NCBI GenBank assembly: GCA_963738135.1
Contig: CAVTVK010000004.1
Location: 806,001-870,000, forward strand
DNA: 64,000 nucleotides
Origin: Bog-473 sp963738135
Lineage (GTDB): Bacteria > Actinomycetota > Acidimicrobiia > Acidimicrobiales > RAAP-2
Reading direction: 5' to 3'
Under the pieces are notes generated by a model. That model worked only from the letters and a program-made list of their open reading frames with translations. It made no database searches and was not told where the DNA came from. Each line of letters begins with the position of its first letter. Position 1 is the stretch's first letter. Shown in pieces: positions 44,343 to 53,690 of the stretch. Made by a program: the position numbers and the translations under genes.

Positions 44343-45470
44343 TCAGGCCGACGCCACGGCGGCTTCGAGCAACGCTCCCGCCGCCAACAGCCGCTCCTCA
44401 CTGTACGCCGGGCCTATCAGCTGCATGCTGGCGGGAAGCGGTCCGGTCGACGGTACCGGGAGCGAGAGCGCTGGCACTCCCGCCAGATTCACCGGAAGGG
44501 TGCAGCGCGACACCAGGAGGTCGTCCCCGTCCTCAAGGCGCGGCGGGAAGATGCTCAACGTCGGGGTGATGAGCAGGTCGACCTCCGTGAAGACCCGCTC
44601 GACCGACTCCTTCCAGGCGCGCTGCACAGTCCAGGCCCTCCCGACGGTGTCCTCGTCGAACGCTCCTCCCAGCTCCAGCCGGGACCTCACCTCGTCACTG
44701 ATCCCCTCGGGGTCCTCGGCCACCAAACGGGCGTCGGAGTGCCAGGCCTCGACCACGAGCAGGAGGCCGGCCTGCATGGTGGCGTCGTCCCACCCGGGGA
44801 CCACGAGTTCCCGGTAGTCCCATCCCACCAGGCTCAGCGCCCGGTCGAGCGCGGCGGTGATGGCGGGATCCGCTTCAATGGGCAACCGGCCCACGACCAG
44901 CCCGTCGCCGGCGTGATCGTCCAGGCGGAACCCGGACTCGAACCCGGGCTCGAGCAACTGCATCCCGGTGACGAGCCCCGCCACCGTGCGCGCCATCGGG
45001 CCCACGGTGTCGAAGCTGGGCGCCAGCGGCCACACGCCGTCGAGCGGGATCCGGCCCCACGTGGTCTTCAGCCCGGTCGTGCCACAGCAGGCGGCGGGGA
45101 TCCGGATGGAGCCGCCGGTGTCGCTGCCGTACGCCACGTCCGCCTCGCCCGTGGCCACCGCCACCGCAGACCCGCTCGAGGAGCCGCCGGGCACGCGGGT
45201 GGGATCGAGCGGGTTCACCGGCGTCCCGTACCAACGGTTGACGCCGGTGACACCGAGCGCCAGCTCGTGCAAGTTGGTACGGCCGACGATCCGGGCCCCC
45301 GCCTCCCGGGCCCCCGCCAGGCACGCCGCGTCGGCGGCCGCGGGGACCGCCCGGTCTGCCACGGCGCGGCAGCCAGCCGTCGTGGGCTCCCCCACCATGT
45401 CGATGAGATCCTTGACGGCCAGGCGGACGCCGGGTCCGGACGTCTCGTAGCGGGTGATGAAGGTGGTCAT
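44343..45470 (-). CDS. Amidase signature family protein
   Basis: 375 residues, shorter than the usual 450-500. Ser-cisSer-Lys triad visible: Lys in VRLAVKDLIDMVG, cis-Ser in VPGGSSSGSAVAVATGEADVAYG (Ser region GGSSSGSA), and nucleophile Ser in DTGGSIRIPA. Hydrolyses amide bonds; possible substrates are small amides or amino-acid amides. It is not part of GatCAB, as no gatC or gatB lies near. Encoded tail to tail with the WYL gene. Confidence 0.9.
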   Translation of the reverse strand: MTTFITRYETSGPGVRLAVKDLIDMVGEPTTAGCRAVADRAVPAAADAACLAGAREAGARIVGRTNLHELALGVTGVNRWYGTPVNPLDPTRVPGGSSSGSAVAVATGEADVAYGSDTGGSIRIPAACCGTTGLKTTWGRIPLDGVWPLAPSFDTVGPMARTVAGLVTGMQLLEPGFESGFRLDDHAGDGLVVGRLPIEADPAITAALDRALSLVGWDYRELVVPGWDDATMQAGLLLVVEAWHSDARLVAEDPEGISDEVRSRLELGGAFDEDTVGRAWTVQRAWKESVERVFTEVDLLITPTLSIFPPRLEDGDDLLVSRCTLPVNLAGVPALSLPVPSTGPLPASMQLIGPAYSEERLLAAGALLEAAVASA

Positions 45471-45516
45471 TCCTTCATTGTGTCCGGCATGCCGCGGGAG
45501 GGGCCGAACCCGCGTG

Positions 45517-46236
45517 TCACTGCGAGGTCGTCGGGGTTGTCACGCTGGCGCCGGGTGGCAACTGGAACAGCGATGCCGCCGGCGTCGACGAGTAGTTCGT
45601 GATCTGGAAGCTGGTCGAATCCGAGGCGACACTGACGTAGCCGAGGATGCCCTGGGACGTGCTGCAGATGGTGCTCGTGCCCCCCAAACCCTTGGCGATC
45701 AGGTCGACACAGTTCATGTCGAAGCCGTTGAGCGACTTGGTGGAGGTCGTCACCTGGTCACCGGCCAGGCCGGCAACCAATGAGACACCCTTCAAGAAGG
45801 AGATCCAGTGCGACGGCGTGTAGATGTCGAAGATCTTGTTCTGGGCAGCGGAGTCGGCCTGACCGAGCTTCTGGCACGACCACGTGGCACCCGAGCCGCC
45901 CTGGTTGCAGACGTACTCTCCGGATGAGTTGGCGATCACTTGGACGTTCGAGGCGTCGGATCCCGTCTGCGTCTCGTGGAACGCCAGCCCTCCACTGGAG
46001 GGGTCGACGGCGTAGACGACGGTGGCGGGTGCACTCCCCGTCGTCGTGTAGGTGGCCTCGAAAGCCGAGTCCTTGGTGGACTGCATGCTCTGCGTGAACG
46101 AGTCGATGGTCGCCTTGTTGCCTTCCACCGTGTGCACCGCCTGCTTGACCCGGCTGGCCACGCTGCAACCGGTGGCCCCCACCCCGACGGCAACCAGCAA
46201 CGCCATGAGGATCCCGATATGGCTTCGATGCGACAT
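45517..46236 (-). CDS. Lipoprotein of unknown function
   Basis: 239 residues; ATG with GGAGGAGG upstream. Signal peptide of the lipoprotein type: LLVAVGVGATGC with Cys24 as the lipidated residue. The mature part is about 215 residues, Ser/Thr-rich, with a beta-strand-like pattern and four Cys (YVCNQ, WSCQK, MNCVD, TICST) likely in disulfides. It resembles the LppX/LprAFG-like idea of lipid-carrying lipoproteins only loosely; no assignment. It is 46 bases from the amidase start on the same strand. Confidence 0.75.
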   Translation of the reverse strand: MSHRSHIGILMALLVAVGVGATGCSVASRVKQAVHTVEGNKATIDSFTQSMQSTKDSAFEATYTTTGSAPATVVYAVDPSSGGLAFHETQTGSDASNVQVIANSSGEYVCNQGGSGATWSCQKLGQADSAAQNKIFDIYTPSHWISFLKGVSLVAGLAGDQVTTSTKSLNGFDMNCVDLIAKGLGGTSTICSTSQGILGYVSVASDSTSFQITNYSSTPAASLFQLPPGASVTTPTTSQ

Positions 46237-46338
46237 GCCAGCCTCCTCCAGAAACCGCCGGGCCCGAAGCGGCGACGCCCGCACGAGGTTAGGGCGAGCA
46301 GGTCCCCCGACGGCGGCACACTGTGTCTCCGGCTGGGA

Positions 46339-47880
46339 TCAGACGGCCCCTGCCGGAGAAGGAAGGCTGCCGTCCTCGACGGGCACGACCTCCTGACGGC
46401 CACGTTTCAGGCCAAAGAGCGCAACCACGGCGGCGAGGGCCATGATGCCGCACATGACATAGAGCACCGTCGCCGTGGCATGGGCGAAGTCGAGCGAAAC
46501 GAAATGTGGGATGGAGTCGACCGATCCGCTCCCCTGCTGGCTCTGCGTGATTCGGTTTGCTTCGGAAGCGGCGTGCGGGTCCCCCATCTTCTGGAGCGAG
46601 GTGGTCAGATGTGACCGGTAGGCAAAAAGCTGGATCGTCCCGAGTGCCGCCAACCCGAGACTGGCCCCGTAGTTCCGGATGGTCTGGGTGATCCCCGTCG
46701 CCTCGCCGTAGGAGAGGTTGCCCGCCCGGTTCACTGCGTCGGTGTTGGCCGGCCCCAGCATCATCCCCATACCGGCTCCCGCGACAATGACCCAGATCTG
46801 TTGCTTCCCGAAGGACAGCGTCGGCGCCTTGGTGGCCCAGAAATAGAAGCCGACCGCCGAAATGGCGCAGCCGATCACCACGGCTCGTTTCGCCCCCTCG
46901 CGGTCGAGCATCCGTCCCCCGACCTGCGCCAGGATGACGAAGCCGATGAAGAAGTACAAGAGGAAGATGCCCGCGCCCGAGGCCGAGTCGTGCAACGAGA
47001 TCTGGGCGTACTCACTGGCGAAGAAGAAGACGGGGATGAACGCCATCATGGCGATGAGGAGCACGACGTTCTCGACGGCAAAGGCGCGGACGCGGAAGAT
47101 GTTGACCTTGATGAGCGGTGATTCCGTCCGCAACTCGACGAGGACGAAGACGCCGATGATGGCCAGTCCGGCGATGATGCAGATCCAGGTCCCAGCGTTG
47201 CTCCAACCCCACGGGACGGACTGCTGCAGGCCGAAGATGCTGAGGCCGATGCCCGCCGCAATGAGCACGGCGCCGCGGTAGTCGATCGGAGCCCTCCGGT
47301 ATTGCGTCTTGGGCTTGGAGAGCGCAATGAGGACCAGAGCGATGATGGCCACGGGGATGTTGACCCAGAAGATCGCCCGCCAGGTCCATTGAGTCAGGTA
47401 CCCGCCCAAAATCGGGCCGATCGCCGTCAGCCCGCCGGCGATCCCGAAGAACAACGCCAGAGCCTTCCCGCGCTCACGGAGCGGGAACACATTGACCACG
47501 ATGGCGAGAGCCGCCGGGAACATGAGCGCACCGCCGGCGCCCTGAATGACGCGGAATGTCACGATCCAGGCCTCGGCGGCCGAACCCTTGGGCGTCAGTC
47601 CGCACATGGTCGACGCCACCACGAAGATGATGACGCCGATCACGCAGCACTTTGTGTGCCCGTAGATGTCCGACAGGCGCCCGCCCAGTGCGAAAAGTGC
47701 GGCCAGTGCGATCAGGTAGCCGTTGACCACCCACTGCACGCCGGTCGACGTCAGTCCGAGCTCGCGCTGAATGTCGGGCACTGCGATGGAGACGATCGTC
47801 TGATCGATGAACGTCATCGCGACAGCGAAGATCATCGCGGCCAGCACCCAATTGCGCCCTTGCATCCCTCCGCCGCTCAC
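46339..47880 (-). CDS. MFS multidrug exporter, EmrB/QacA (DHA2) type
   Basis: 513 residues; GTG with GGGAGG upstream. Fourteen helices. Helix 1 FAVAMTFIDQTIVSIAVPDIQRELG, motif A ALGGRLSDIYGHTK, motif C IAGGLTAIGPILGGYLTQW. Exports drugs or metabolites using proton motive force. Two other MFS exporters lie in the window at 32780-34300 and 36375-37763; they are only distantly alike. No regulator is adjacent, though tetR lies 1.5 kb downstream. Confidence 0.93.
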   Translation of the reverse strand: MSGGGMQGRNWVLAAMIFAVAMTFIDQTIVSIAVPDIQRELGLTSTGVQWVVNGYLIALAALFALGGRLSDIYGHTKCCVIGVIIFVVASTMCGLTPKGSAAEAWIVTFRVIQGAGGALMFPAALAIVVNVFPLRERGKALALFFGIAGGLTAIGPILGGYLTQWTWRAIFWVNIPVAIIALVLIALSKPKTQYRRAPIDYRGAVLIAAGIGLSIFGLQQSVPWGWSNAGTWICIIAGLAIIGVFVLVELRTESPLIKVNIFRVRAFAVENVVLLIAMMAFIPVFFFASEYAQISLHDSASGAGIFLLYFFIGFVILAQVGGRMLDREGAKRAVVIGCAISAVGFYFWATKAPTLSFGKQQIWVIVAGAGMGMMLGPANTDAVNRAGNLSYGEATGITQTIRNYGASLGLAALGTIQLFAYRSHLTTSLQKMGDPHAASEANRITQSQQGSGSVDSIPHFVSLDFAHATATVLYVMCGIMALAAVVALFGLKRGRQEVVPVEDGSLPSPAGAV

Positions 47881-48005
47881 CGATGCCTCCCACGATCAGA
47901 CCGTGCCGGAAACCCTAACGGGGACATGCGGCTCGAGTGAGGCTCTTGTTCGGGGCGTGATGTGGAGCGCGTGACCGGATGGTGAGCGGGTCGAAAGCGG
48001 CTGGC

Positions 48006-48809
48006 TACTGAACGGCGGGCGCTCCCATCGACGCCAGCATCTGCTCGAGCGCAGCCTGGTCGGGTCCGACGAACGGATCGGCCGCCGGTGCCTCTGCGAG
48101 GTTGTGCAGCATGGCGTTCGAGCGAGGAACCCGACGCGGCCGGCAGGTGACTGCTCAGGACACATGACGGTTCGAGGGCGCGCAGCACGTCCAGGTCCTT
48201 GGCGAACAGGCTGCGGTCGACCTTGCACAACCAGGGCGAATCGGCCATCGCCCAGAACACCTGGCCCTGGCGGAGCTCGTCAGCGGAGAGATCCTCGGCC
48301 CGCCCGGGCACGTCCCCCAAAAGCGCTCCGAAGCAGTCGGCGCTGAACAGGGCGCCCGACCGATCGTCGTAGAACCCGGTAGTCACCGGATTGTCGAACA
48401 CCGGGGGCTTCACCGCCCTCAGCGTGCGATCACCGGTGGTGACGGCCTGGCCGGGATTGACCAGGTGCAGGCGCTCCATCGGCAGCGGCGCCGACAGGCC
48501 CATGATGCCGGCGCCGAGGAAGGTCGTGATGATGGTGAGGCGCGGGTTCTCGGCCAGCAGCTGATGGAGCGAGCCGATGTGGTCGAAGTCCGTGTGGGTG
48601 AGCCAGATCCACCGCAGGTCGGACGGATCGATGACGGAGCGCAGGGCCGTCATGAATTCCTCGCCTTGCAGCACGGTGCCCGTGTCGACGAGGACCGGCT
48701 CCGCGCCGTGGAGCACGAAGGCGTTGATCGGGACCAGCCCGAATCCGGGCACCGGGAAATTCGTCGTCAGCACGTCGATGTCCGGTGCGGCCCTGTAGGT
48801 GGTGATCAT
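48006..48809 (-). CDS. Metallo-beta-lactamase-fold hydrolase, one frameshift
   Basis: About 267 residues. ATG with GAGGAG nine bases upstream. The metal-binding motif is LTHTDFDHIGSL, His-x-Asp-x-Asp-His, where the first loop has Asp in place of the second His of HxHxDH. Further ligands are in the SADCFGAL and LSSHLPAAS stretches. Near 48130 one extra G shifts the frame; repaired, it ends VPRSNAMLHNLAEAPAAD to LEQMLASMGAPAVQ and TAG. Hydrolase of unknown substrate. It follows the SRPBCC gene without a visible stop for the latter. Confidence 0.78.
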
Positions 48810-49326
48810 GGCGTGACTCCTCGTGGCTGGTCGCGGTCGTGTCCGGGCTTCGGCAGTGCTCTTCAACCGGGTCAGGGTGTGCTGCATCCCCTCGCGGATT
48901 TCGCGGGCGCGGTTGGTCGGGACGTCGACGATGCGGGCCCAGACGGGGATCCGCTTCACCTCGTAGGACTCGGTGACCCTGGTGCCACCGTCGGACGCCT
49001 CGAAGCGGTAGCGCCACACGGTCGACTCGCGGCCGCCCTCCTCGGTGACGAAGGCGAACTCGCGGCCGGGATCGGCCACCAACACCCGGCCCCGCCGCGA
49101 CCATTTCATGAGGCCGCGGGGGCCGCCCCTGTTGTGGCCCACGAAGTTGGCCCCTTCCGCGGGACCGCTGGCCCCGCTCCTCCCAGTCGACCCGCTGACA
49201 CTCCGGGCTCCACTCGCCCATGCGGGGCAGGTCCGCCACCAAGTCGTAGACGCGTTCCGGTGCGGCGCCGACGACCGTCTCGACGCTGTCCTGCGTCAGC
49301 CACCACCTGCTGCTCGTGCTCGCCAT
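48806..49326 (-). CDS. SRPBCC (START-like) domain protein, frameshifted
   Basis: About 170 residues. ATG with GAGGAGG. First half: SVETVVGAAPERVYDLVADLPRMGEWSPECQRVDW, the usual SRPBCC start. Near 49173 one extra C breaks the frame; it continues GANFVGHNRGG and MKWSRRGRVLVADPGREFAF. The second frame has no stop before the ATG of the next gene, so either the two are fused or one more indel hides a TGA overlapping that ATG (48806-48808). These proteins bind hydrophobic ligands or act as polyketide cyclases. Divergent from tetR. Confidence 0.68.
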
Positions 49327-49358
49327 GTCGCTCCTCCTCGACTCGATCTCGATCGTCA

Positions 49359-49406
49359 AGGCTAATGATATTAGCTATTGCTGTCAAGACGTTCTTTGGC
49401 TACACT
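49359..49406. promoter_or_regulatory. Divergent promoters with TetR operator palindrome
   Basis: Perfect palindrome GCTAATGATATTAGC (49361-49375, 3-base spacer). Minus-strand promoter: TTGACA (49387-49382), 17-base spacer, TAGCCT (49364-49359), so the palindrome covers its -10 and spacer. Plus-strand promoter: TTGCTG (49378-49383), 17-base spacer, TACACT (49401-49406), seven bases from the GTG at 49414. A TetR dimer on the palindrome would block the SRPBCC promoter and sit next to its own -35. Confidence 0.72.
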
Positions 49407-49413
49407 CACCGGA

Positions 49414-50083
49414 GTGAGCCGAGAGCCAGATCGGAATCCCCCGCTGACGCACCACACCAGGCCCGGCCCGATCGCCGGGCGCGGCGCCGCCAGGAGACGA
49501 TCGAGGAGATCCTCGACATCGCCCGGGAGGTGATGACCGAGGAGGGCGTCAACGGGCTCAGCCTGGCCGAAGTGGCACGCCGCCTCGGCGTGCAGCCGCC
49601 GTCGCTGTACAAGTACTTCCCGTCCCTGATGGCGATCTATGACGCGCTCGTTCCTCCGGGGCCAGATCGACAACCTGGCCGAGCTGCGCGCAGGCGATGG
49701 CGGGAGCCGAGCCCGGGCTCGGCGCGCTGATCGCCGGCCTCGAGGCTTCTGGGCGCTGGGCGCTGGCCAACCGCGCCGTGGCGGAGCTGCTGTTCTGGCG
49801 CCCCGTCCCGAGCTTCCATCCCTCCGAGGAGGCGTTCGCTCCGAGCGTGGAGATGGTCGAGTTGCAACGGCGCGCGCTCGCCGACGCCGTGGCCGCGGGT
49901 CAGCTCGGTCCGGAAGCCAACGGCGAGGACGCCGTCTACCTCGTGTCGACGCTGATCACCGGCGTGCTCAGCCAGGCCTTCGCCAACGAGCCCGACCTCC
50001 CCTGGGGCGAGGGCCGCTTCACCTCCACCTTCCCCCGCCTCATGCGTCTGCTGCCCGCAGCGTTCCCGCTGACGACGCCTTGA
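49414..50083 (+). CDS. TetR-family regulator, several indels
   Basis: About 220 residues after repair. The GTG at 49414 fits a leaderless transcript from the TACACT box. The helix-turn-helix is RRRQETIEEILDIAREVMTEEGVNGLSLAEVARRLGVQPPSLYKYFPS, visible in parts such as LSLAEVARRLGVQPPSLYKY. Extra G near 49650 and near 49693 split the C-terminal ligand domain (LFLRGQIDNLAELRA, AMAGAEPGLGALIAG, RALADAVAAGQLGPEANGED). A missing base near 49460-49490 is needed to join the GTG to the HTH. Likely represses itself and the SRPBCC-MBL pair. Confidence 0.75.
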
Positions 50084-50130
50084 TCGCTTCATCCGTGGCA
50101 TCGCCCTAGGTTCGGCCCTCCATCGTCTTT

Positions 50131-50201
50131 CGTCGTCGTCGTCGTCGTCGTCGTCGTTCGTCGTACGTCGTACGTTGTCCGTCCGTTGTCCGTCCGTTGT
50201 C
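50131..50201. repeat. (CGT)9 microsatellite and 11-base tandem repeat
   Basis: Nine CGT units in a row (50131-50157), then TCGTACGTCGTACGT, then GTTGTCCGTCC twice (50174-50195) with a partial third copy to 50201. Noncoding, in the 187 bases between tetR and the repeat-protein gene. Slippage-prone, so its length may vary among strains. No gene or terminator is visible in this gap. Confidence 0.7.
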
Positions 50202-50270
50202 AATCCCGCCCCCGTGTCGGGGCCGTCGTGTCGGGTCGGGTACCGTCGTCGCGGCAGGGAGGGGGCGTTC

Positions 50271-52033
50271 GTGCGACGACACAGGACCGCTGGGCCGGTC
50301 GCTTTCTTGGCGGCCACGGCGATGTGGCTGGGCCTCACCGTCGGTGTCGCGCCGACGGCCGCGTCCGCCGGTACGCCCGTGCCGGGCGCGCCCGACTGCG
50401 CCATGTTCCCGGCGGACAACGTCTGGAACACGCCCGTCGCGGGGCTGCCGGTCAACCCGCACAGCGCGGCCTGGCTGGCCAGCATGGACGCCGGCGACGA
50501 CGAACCTCCATCCCGACTTCGGGCCCTCCGACGACCCTTCGAACCCTTACGGCATGCCCTACACCGTGGTGTCCCCCTCACAGCCCGAGGTCCCCGTCGC
50601 GTTCCAGTACGCCGACGAGAGCGATCCGGGGCCGTACCCGTTCAGCGCCTCCACGCCGATTGAGGGCGGGCAGCAGTCGACCGGCGACCGCCACGCCATC
50701 ATGGTCAACCCGGCCACCTGCACCCTCTACGAGCTCTACGACGCGCGGTACGGCGCGTCCGGTTCGACCGCCGGTTCGGGGGCGATCTGGAACCTCGACT
50801 CGAACGCGCTGCGGCCCGGCCGGTTGGACGTCGGCCGATGCGGCCGGCCTGCCGATCCTCCCGGGACTCGTCCGCTACGACGAGGTGCAGTCCGGCGCCA
50901 TCACCCACGCCATCCGGATGACGGCCGAGGCGACGGACACGTCGTACCTGTGGCCGGCCCGCCACGAGGCGGGGACGTCGTCCAACCCGAACCTGCCGCC
51001 CATGGGCGCGCGCTTCCGGCTCAAGGCCGACTTCAACATCTCGGGCTACTCCCCGCAGGCCCAGGTGGTGCTGCGCGCCATGCAGCAGTACGGGCTGATC
51101 CTGGCCGACAACGGCTCCAACTGGTACTTCGGGGGAACGGCGGACGACAACTGGCCCATCGCCCTGGTCGAGCGAGCTCAAGCAGGTGCCGGCCAGCGCG
51201 TTCGAGGCGGTGGACGAGTCGTCGCTGATGATCGACCCCAACTCGGGCCAGGCCCGCCAGCTCGGTGTCGCCGTGAACTGCGGGTCCGGCCCGGGCTACC
51301 GCCTGGTGGCAAGCGACGGCGGCATCTTCTCGTTCTGCCAGTCCTTCCTGGGCTCCATGGGCGGCCAGCACCTCAACGCGCCGATGGTGGGCATGGCCGA
51401 GACGCCCGGCGCCACCGGGTACTGGGAGGTGGCCGTCGGACGGCGGCATCTTCAGCTACGGCAACGCGCACTTCTACGGCTCGACCGGGTCGATCCACCT
51501 GAACAAGCCGATCGTCGGCATGGCGGCCACGCCGGACGGCGGGGGCTACTGGCTCGTCGCCTCCGACGGCGGCATCTTCAGCTACGGCGACGCGCACTTC
51601 TACGGCTCGACGGGGTCGATCCACCTGAACAAGCCGATCGTCGGCATGGCGGCCACGCCGGACGGCGGGGGCTACTGGCTCGTCGCCTCCGACGGCGGCA
51701 TCTTCAGCTACGGCGACGCCGCCTTCTACGGCTCCCGCGGTGGCCAACCACTCAACAAGCCCATCGTCGGCATGGCCTCGAGCGCGTCAGGCCACGGCTA
51801 CTGGTTGGTTGCCTCCGACGGCGGCATCTTCAACTACGGCGACGCCGGCTTCGACGGTTCCGCCGGGCTCGCTCGCTCTGGCCAAGCCGATCGTCGGCAT
51901 GCAGGGCACTCCGGGCGGTGGGGGCTACTAGCTCGTCGCCTCCGACGGCGGCATCTTCAGCTACGGCGACGCCTCGTTCAACGGTTCGACGGGCGGCCTG
52001 GCGCTCAACGCGCCGATCGTGGCCATGGGATGA
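50271..52033 (+). CDS. Secreted protein with six 42-residue C-terminal repeats
   Basis: About 585 residues when repaired. GTG after GGGAGGGGG. Signal peptide (residues 1-34, ending TAASA). Ectodomain: DCAMFPADNVWNTPVAGLPV, TNLHPDFGPSDDPSNPYGMP, WNLDSNALRPAGWTSADAAG, FRLKADFNISGYSPQAQ. Then six units of the type GYWLVASDGGIFSYGD (see the separate entry). Single extra bases near 50495, 50825, 51172, 51432 and 51868 break the frame. At 51929 TAG replaces the Trp codon (TGG) found in the other units, just before the last unit. The N-terminal domain is seen in secreted actinobacterial proteins of unknown role; the repeats likely form a propeller or solenoid for binding. Confidence 0.74.
51294..52030 (+). 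repeat. Six tandem 126-bp coding repeats
   Basis: Units begin at 51294, 51417, 51544, 51670, 51796 and 51923. Spacings are 123, 127, 126, 126 and 127 bases. Units 3 and 4 are nearly identical at DNA level. Each unit encodes GYWLVASDGG, IFSYGDA, a GS motif and LNKPIVGMA. The two 127-base spacings coincide with the two places where the reading frame shifts, so each holds exactly one extra base. Confidence 0.9.
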
Positions 52034-52047
52034 GCATCTCTGCAGGA

Positions 52048-52489
52048 TCAACCGCCGGCCTCGAGCGTCTTGCGGTACACGCTGGTCTGGCGGGTCTCGA
52101 AACCCATGCGCAGGTACAGGCGGTGGGCCGCCTCGCGGTCGGGCCGTGACGTGAGGTCCACCGTGCGCGCGCCGAGCGCGGCCGACCGGTCGACAGCGGC
52201 CTGCACGAGGGCCCCCGCCACGCCGGCCCCGCGGGCCGCTTCGTCGACCACGACGTCCTCGATCCACGCCCGCACGCCCGTCGGGATCTCGAACGTGGCC
52301 AGCGTCAGCATCCCCACGATGACCCCGTCGAGCCGCGCCACGAACAGCGTGGTGCCGCCGTCGGCCACAATCCGTTCCAGGACGGCGCGGCCGGGCGGCG
52401 GCGAGGAGCGGAGAGAGCTGGGGCACGAGGCGGTCGACCGCGGCGCAGAGGTCGTCGTCGACCGCGGTGGCGGCCTCGACCGCGATCAC
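52048..52489 (-). CDS. GNAT N-acetyltransferase, one frameshift
   Basis: About 147 residues. GTG start inside the NUDIX stop (GTGA). N-terminal helix VIAVEAATAVDDDLCAAVDRL, then after one extra base near 52392 the acetyltransferase core: RIVADGGTTLFVARLDG, WIEDVVVDEAARGAGVAGAL (the acetyl-CoA loop is RGAGVAGAL) and AHRLYLRMGFE. Acetylates an unknown amine. The stop is close to the repeat-protein gene, tail to tail. Confidence 0.86.
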
Positions 52490-53197
52490 GACGTCGTCGA
52501 CTCGCCCCGCCACATCGGTTGGCGCACGCTGTCGTAGAGCACGTCGCGCCGCTCGCCGTTGATGGCGGCGAACACGTGCTCGCCCCAGCGATCGGACCCG
52601 ACCAGCGGCTGGGGCAGCGTCTCGCGGGTGAACCAGCCCGACGTCACGCGTCTCGAGCGGGTGCGGGGCCAGCTCGCCGCCCACGGCCTGGCAGTAGAAG
52701 AGGAGCGAGTACAGCGGCACCCGGGTGAAGCCGAGGCGCAGGCCGTCGAGGACGGCGATGAGGCGCACCGGCTCGGCGATGATGCCGGTCTCCTCCTCCA
52801 CCTCCTTCACGACGACCTCGGCCGCCGAGTAGCCGACGTCGCACCACCCGGTCGGGTAGAGCCAGATGCCCGAGTCGGCGCGCTGAATCAGCAGCAGCTC
52901 GCCCTTGTCGTTGCCGACGGCGGCGCCGACGGCCACCTTGGGGGTGACGTAGCCCGGGACGCCCTTGCCGACGGTGTCCATCCACTCCTGCACCAGCCCG
53001 CCGGCGTAGTCGGGGTCCTCGTCCGCGCCGTCAGCCTCCGTGCGGATGTCCGCCGCCACCTTGAGGATCTCCTCGAAGCGCTCCCGCTCGTAGAGGCTCT
53101 CGGTGAAGCCGAGCCCCGTGCGGGCGATGCCCGAGAGGGCTTCGCTCCAGCGCAGCAGCGTCTTGAGGGGGACGTCACGGTCGGCACTGGGGTCCAC
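52486..53197 (-). CDS. NUDIX hydrolase, one frameshift
   Basis: About 237 residues. N-terminal half is a helical leader (LLRWSEALSGIARTGLGFTES) found in ADP-ribose-type NUDIX proteins. NUDIX box: GWCDVGYSAAEVVVKEVEEETGI, shown by EVVVKEVEEETG. Near 52635 one extra G leads to GWFTRETLPQPLVGSDRWG and AINGERRDVLYDSVRQ and then TGA. Hydrolyses nucleoside diphosphate-linked substrates. GTG start. Overlaps GNAT by GTGA. Confidence 0.86.
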
Positions 53198-53241
53198 GAG
53201 CGTGACGCTACCGCGACCCGCCGCCTGGGCCAGAATGGGGC

Positions 53242-53430
53242 GTGGCCGTCAACGAGGATTGTCGTCATTACGTCATGCGGACCACGCCACGGGGAGAGCG
53301 CCTCGAGCGCTGCAAGGTCGACGCCAACGAGCCGCTGCCCTTCGCCTGCCCCGAGGGCTGCGTCTTCTACGAGCCCCGCCGGGTCTCCTCGGCGGGATGG
53401 CACGTGCCCCGGACCCCCGACGGGGACTGA
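53242..53430 (+). CDS. Small Cys-rich conserved protein, unknown
   Basis: 62 residues, GTG start. Four Cys at about 7, 24, 36 and 40 (CRHYV, LERCKVD, ACPEGC) could bind a metal as a zinc-ribbon-like unit. Arg-rich middle, Trp-containing tail. It ends 14 bases from the NIL-domain gene of the opposite strand. The pattern is familiar from Actinobacteria but I have no function. Confidence 0.55.
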   Translation: MAVNEDCRHYVMRTTPRGERLERCKVDANEPLPFACPEGCVFYEPRRVSSAGWHVPRTPDGD

Positions 53431-53443
53431 GACCCGGCTGCGG

Positions 53444-53690
53444 TCAGCCCTCGAGGACGTCCCCCAGCAGGTCGACCGTGATGCCCTCGCCGCGCAGCCA
53501 CTCGAGCGCCGCCTCCACCTGGGCCGACTGACCGTCCATTTCGCAGACGATCCAGCCCCGGTGCTCCTCCACGTCGGCCCGGCGGATGTCGGGGTCCACG
53601 TCGAACCGGCGCACCAGGGTGGCCAGCACGGCCCGCCGCACCTCGGACTCGGGGAACGTCAGCTTCACCTTGACCCGGACCGTCGCTCAC
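53444..53690 (-). CDS. NIL-domain protein
   Basis: About 81 residues. The GTG at 53690 overlaps the larE stop as GTGA, and one extra C near 53680 leads to VKVKLTFPESEVRRAVLATLV; without that correction the frame starts at the GTG 53668. The NIL domain is the small ferredoxin-like fold also found at the end of methionine ABC ATPases (MetN), where it senses methionine. Residues FDVDPDIRRADVEEHRGWIV and VEAALEWLRGEGITVD carry the alternation. Translational coupling to LarE suggests a link to sulfur metabolism. Confidence 0.75.

Noticed and set aside
50131..50201. Origin of replication or iteron array
   Set aside because: The repeats are simple CGT and an 11-base tandem without DnaA boxes, and no dnaA, dnaN or rep gene is near.
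51294..52030. CRISPR-like array
   Set aside because: The repeats are long, coding and in frame, without unique spacers between short repeats.
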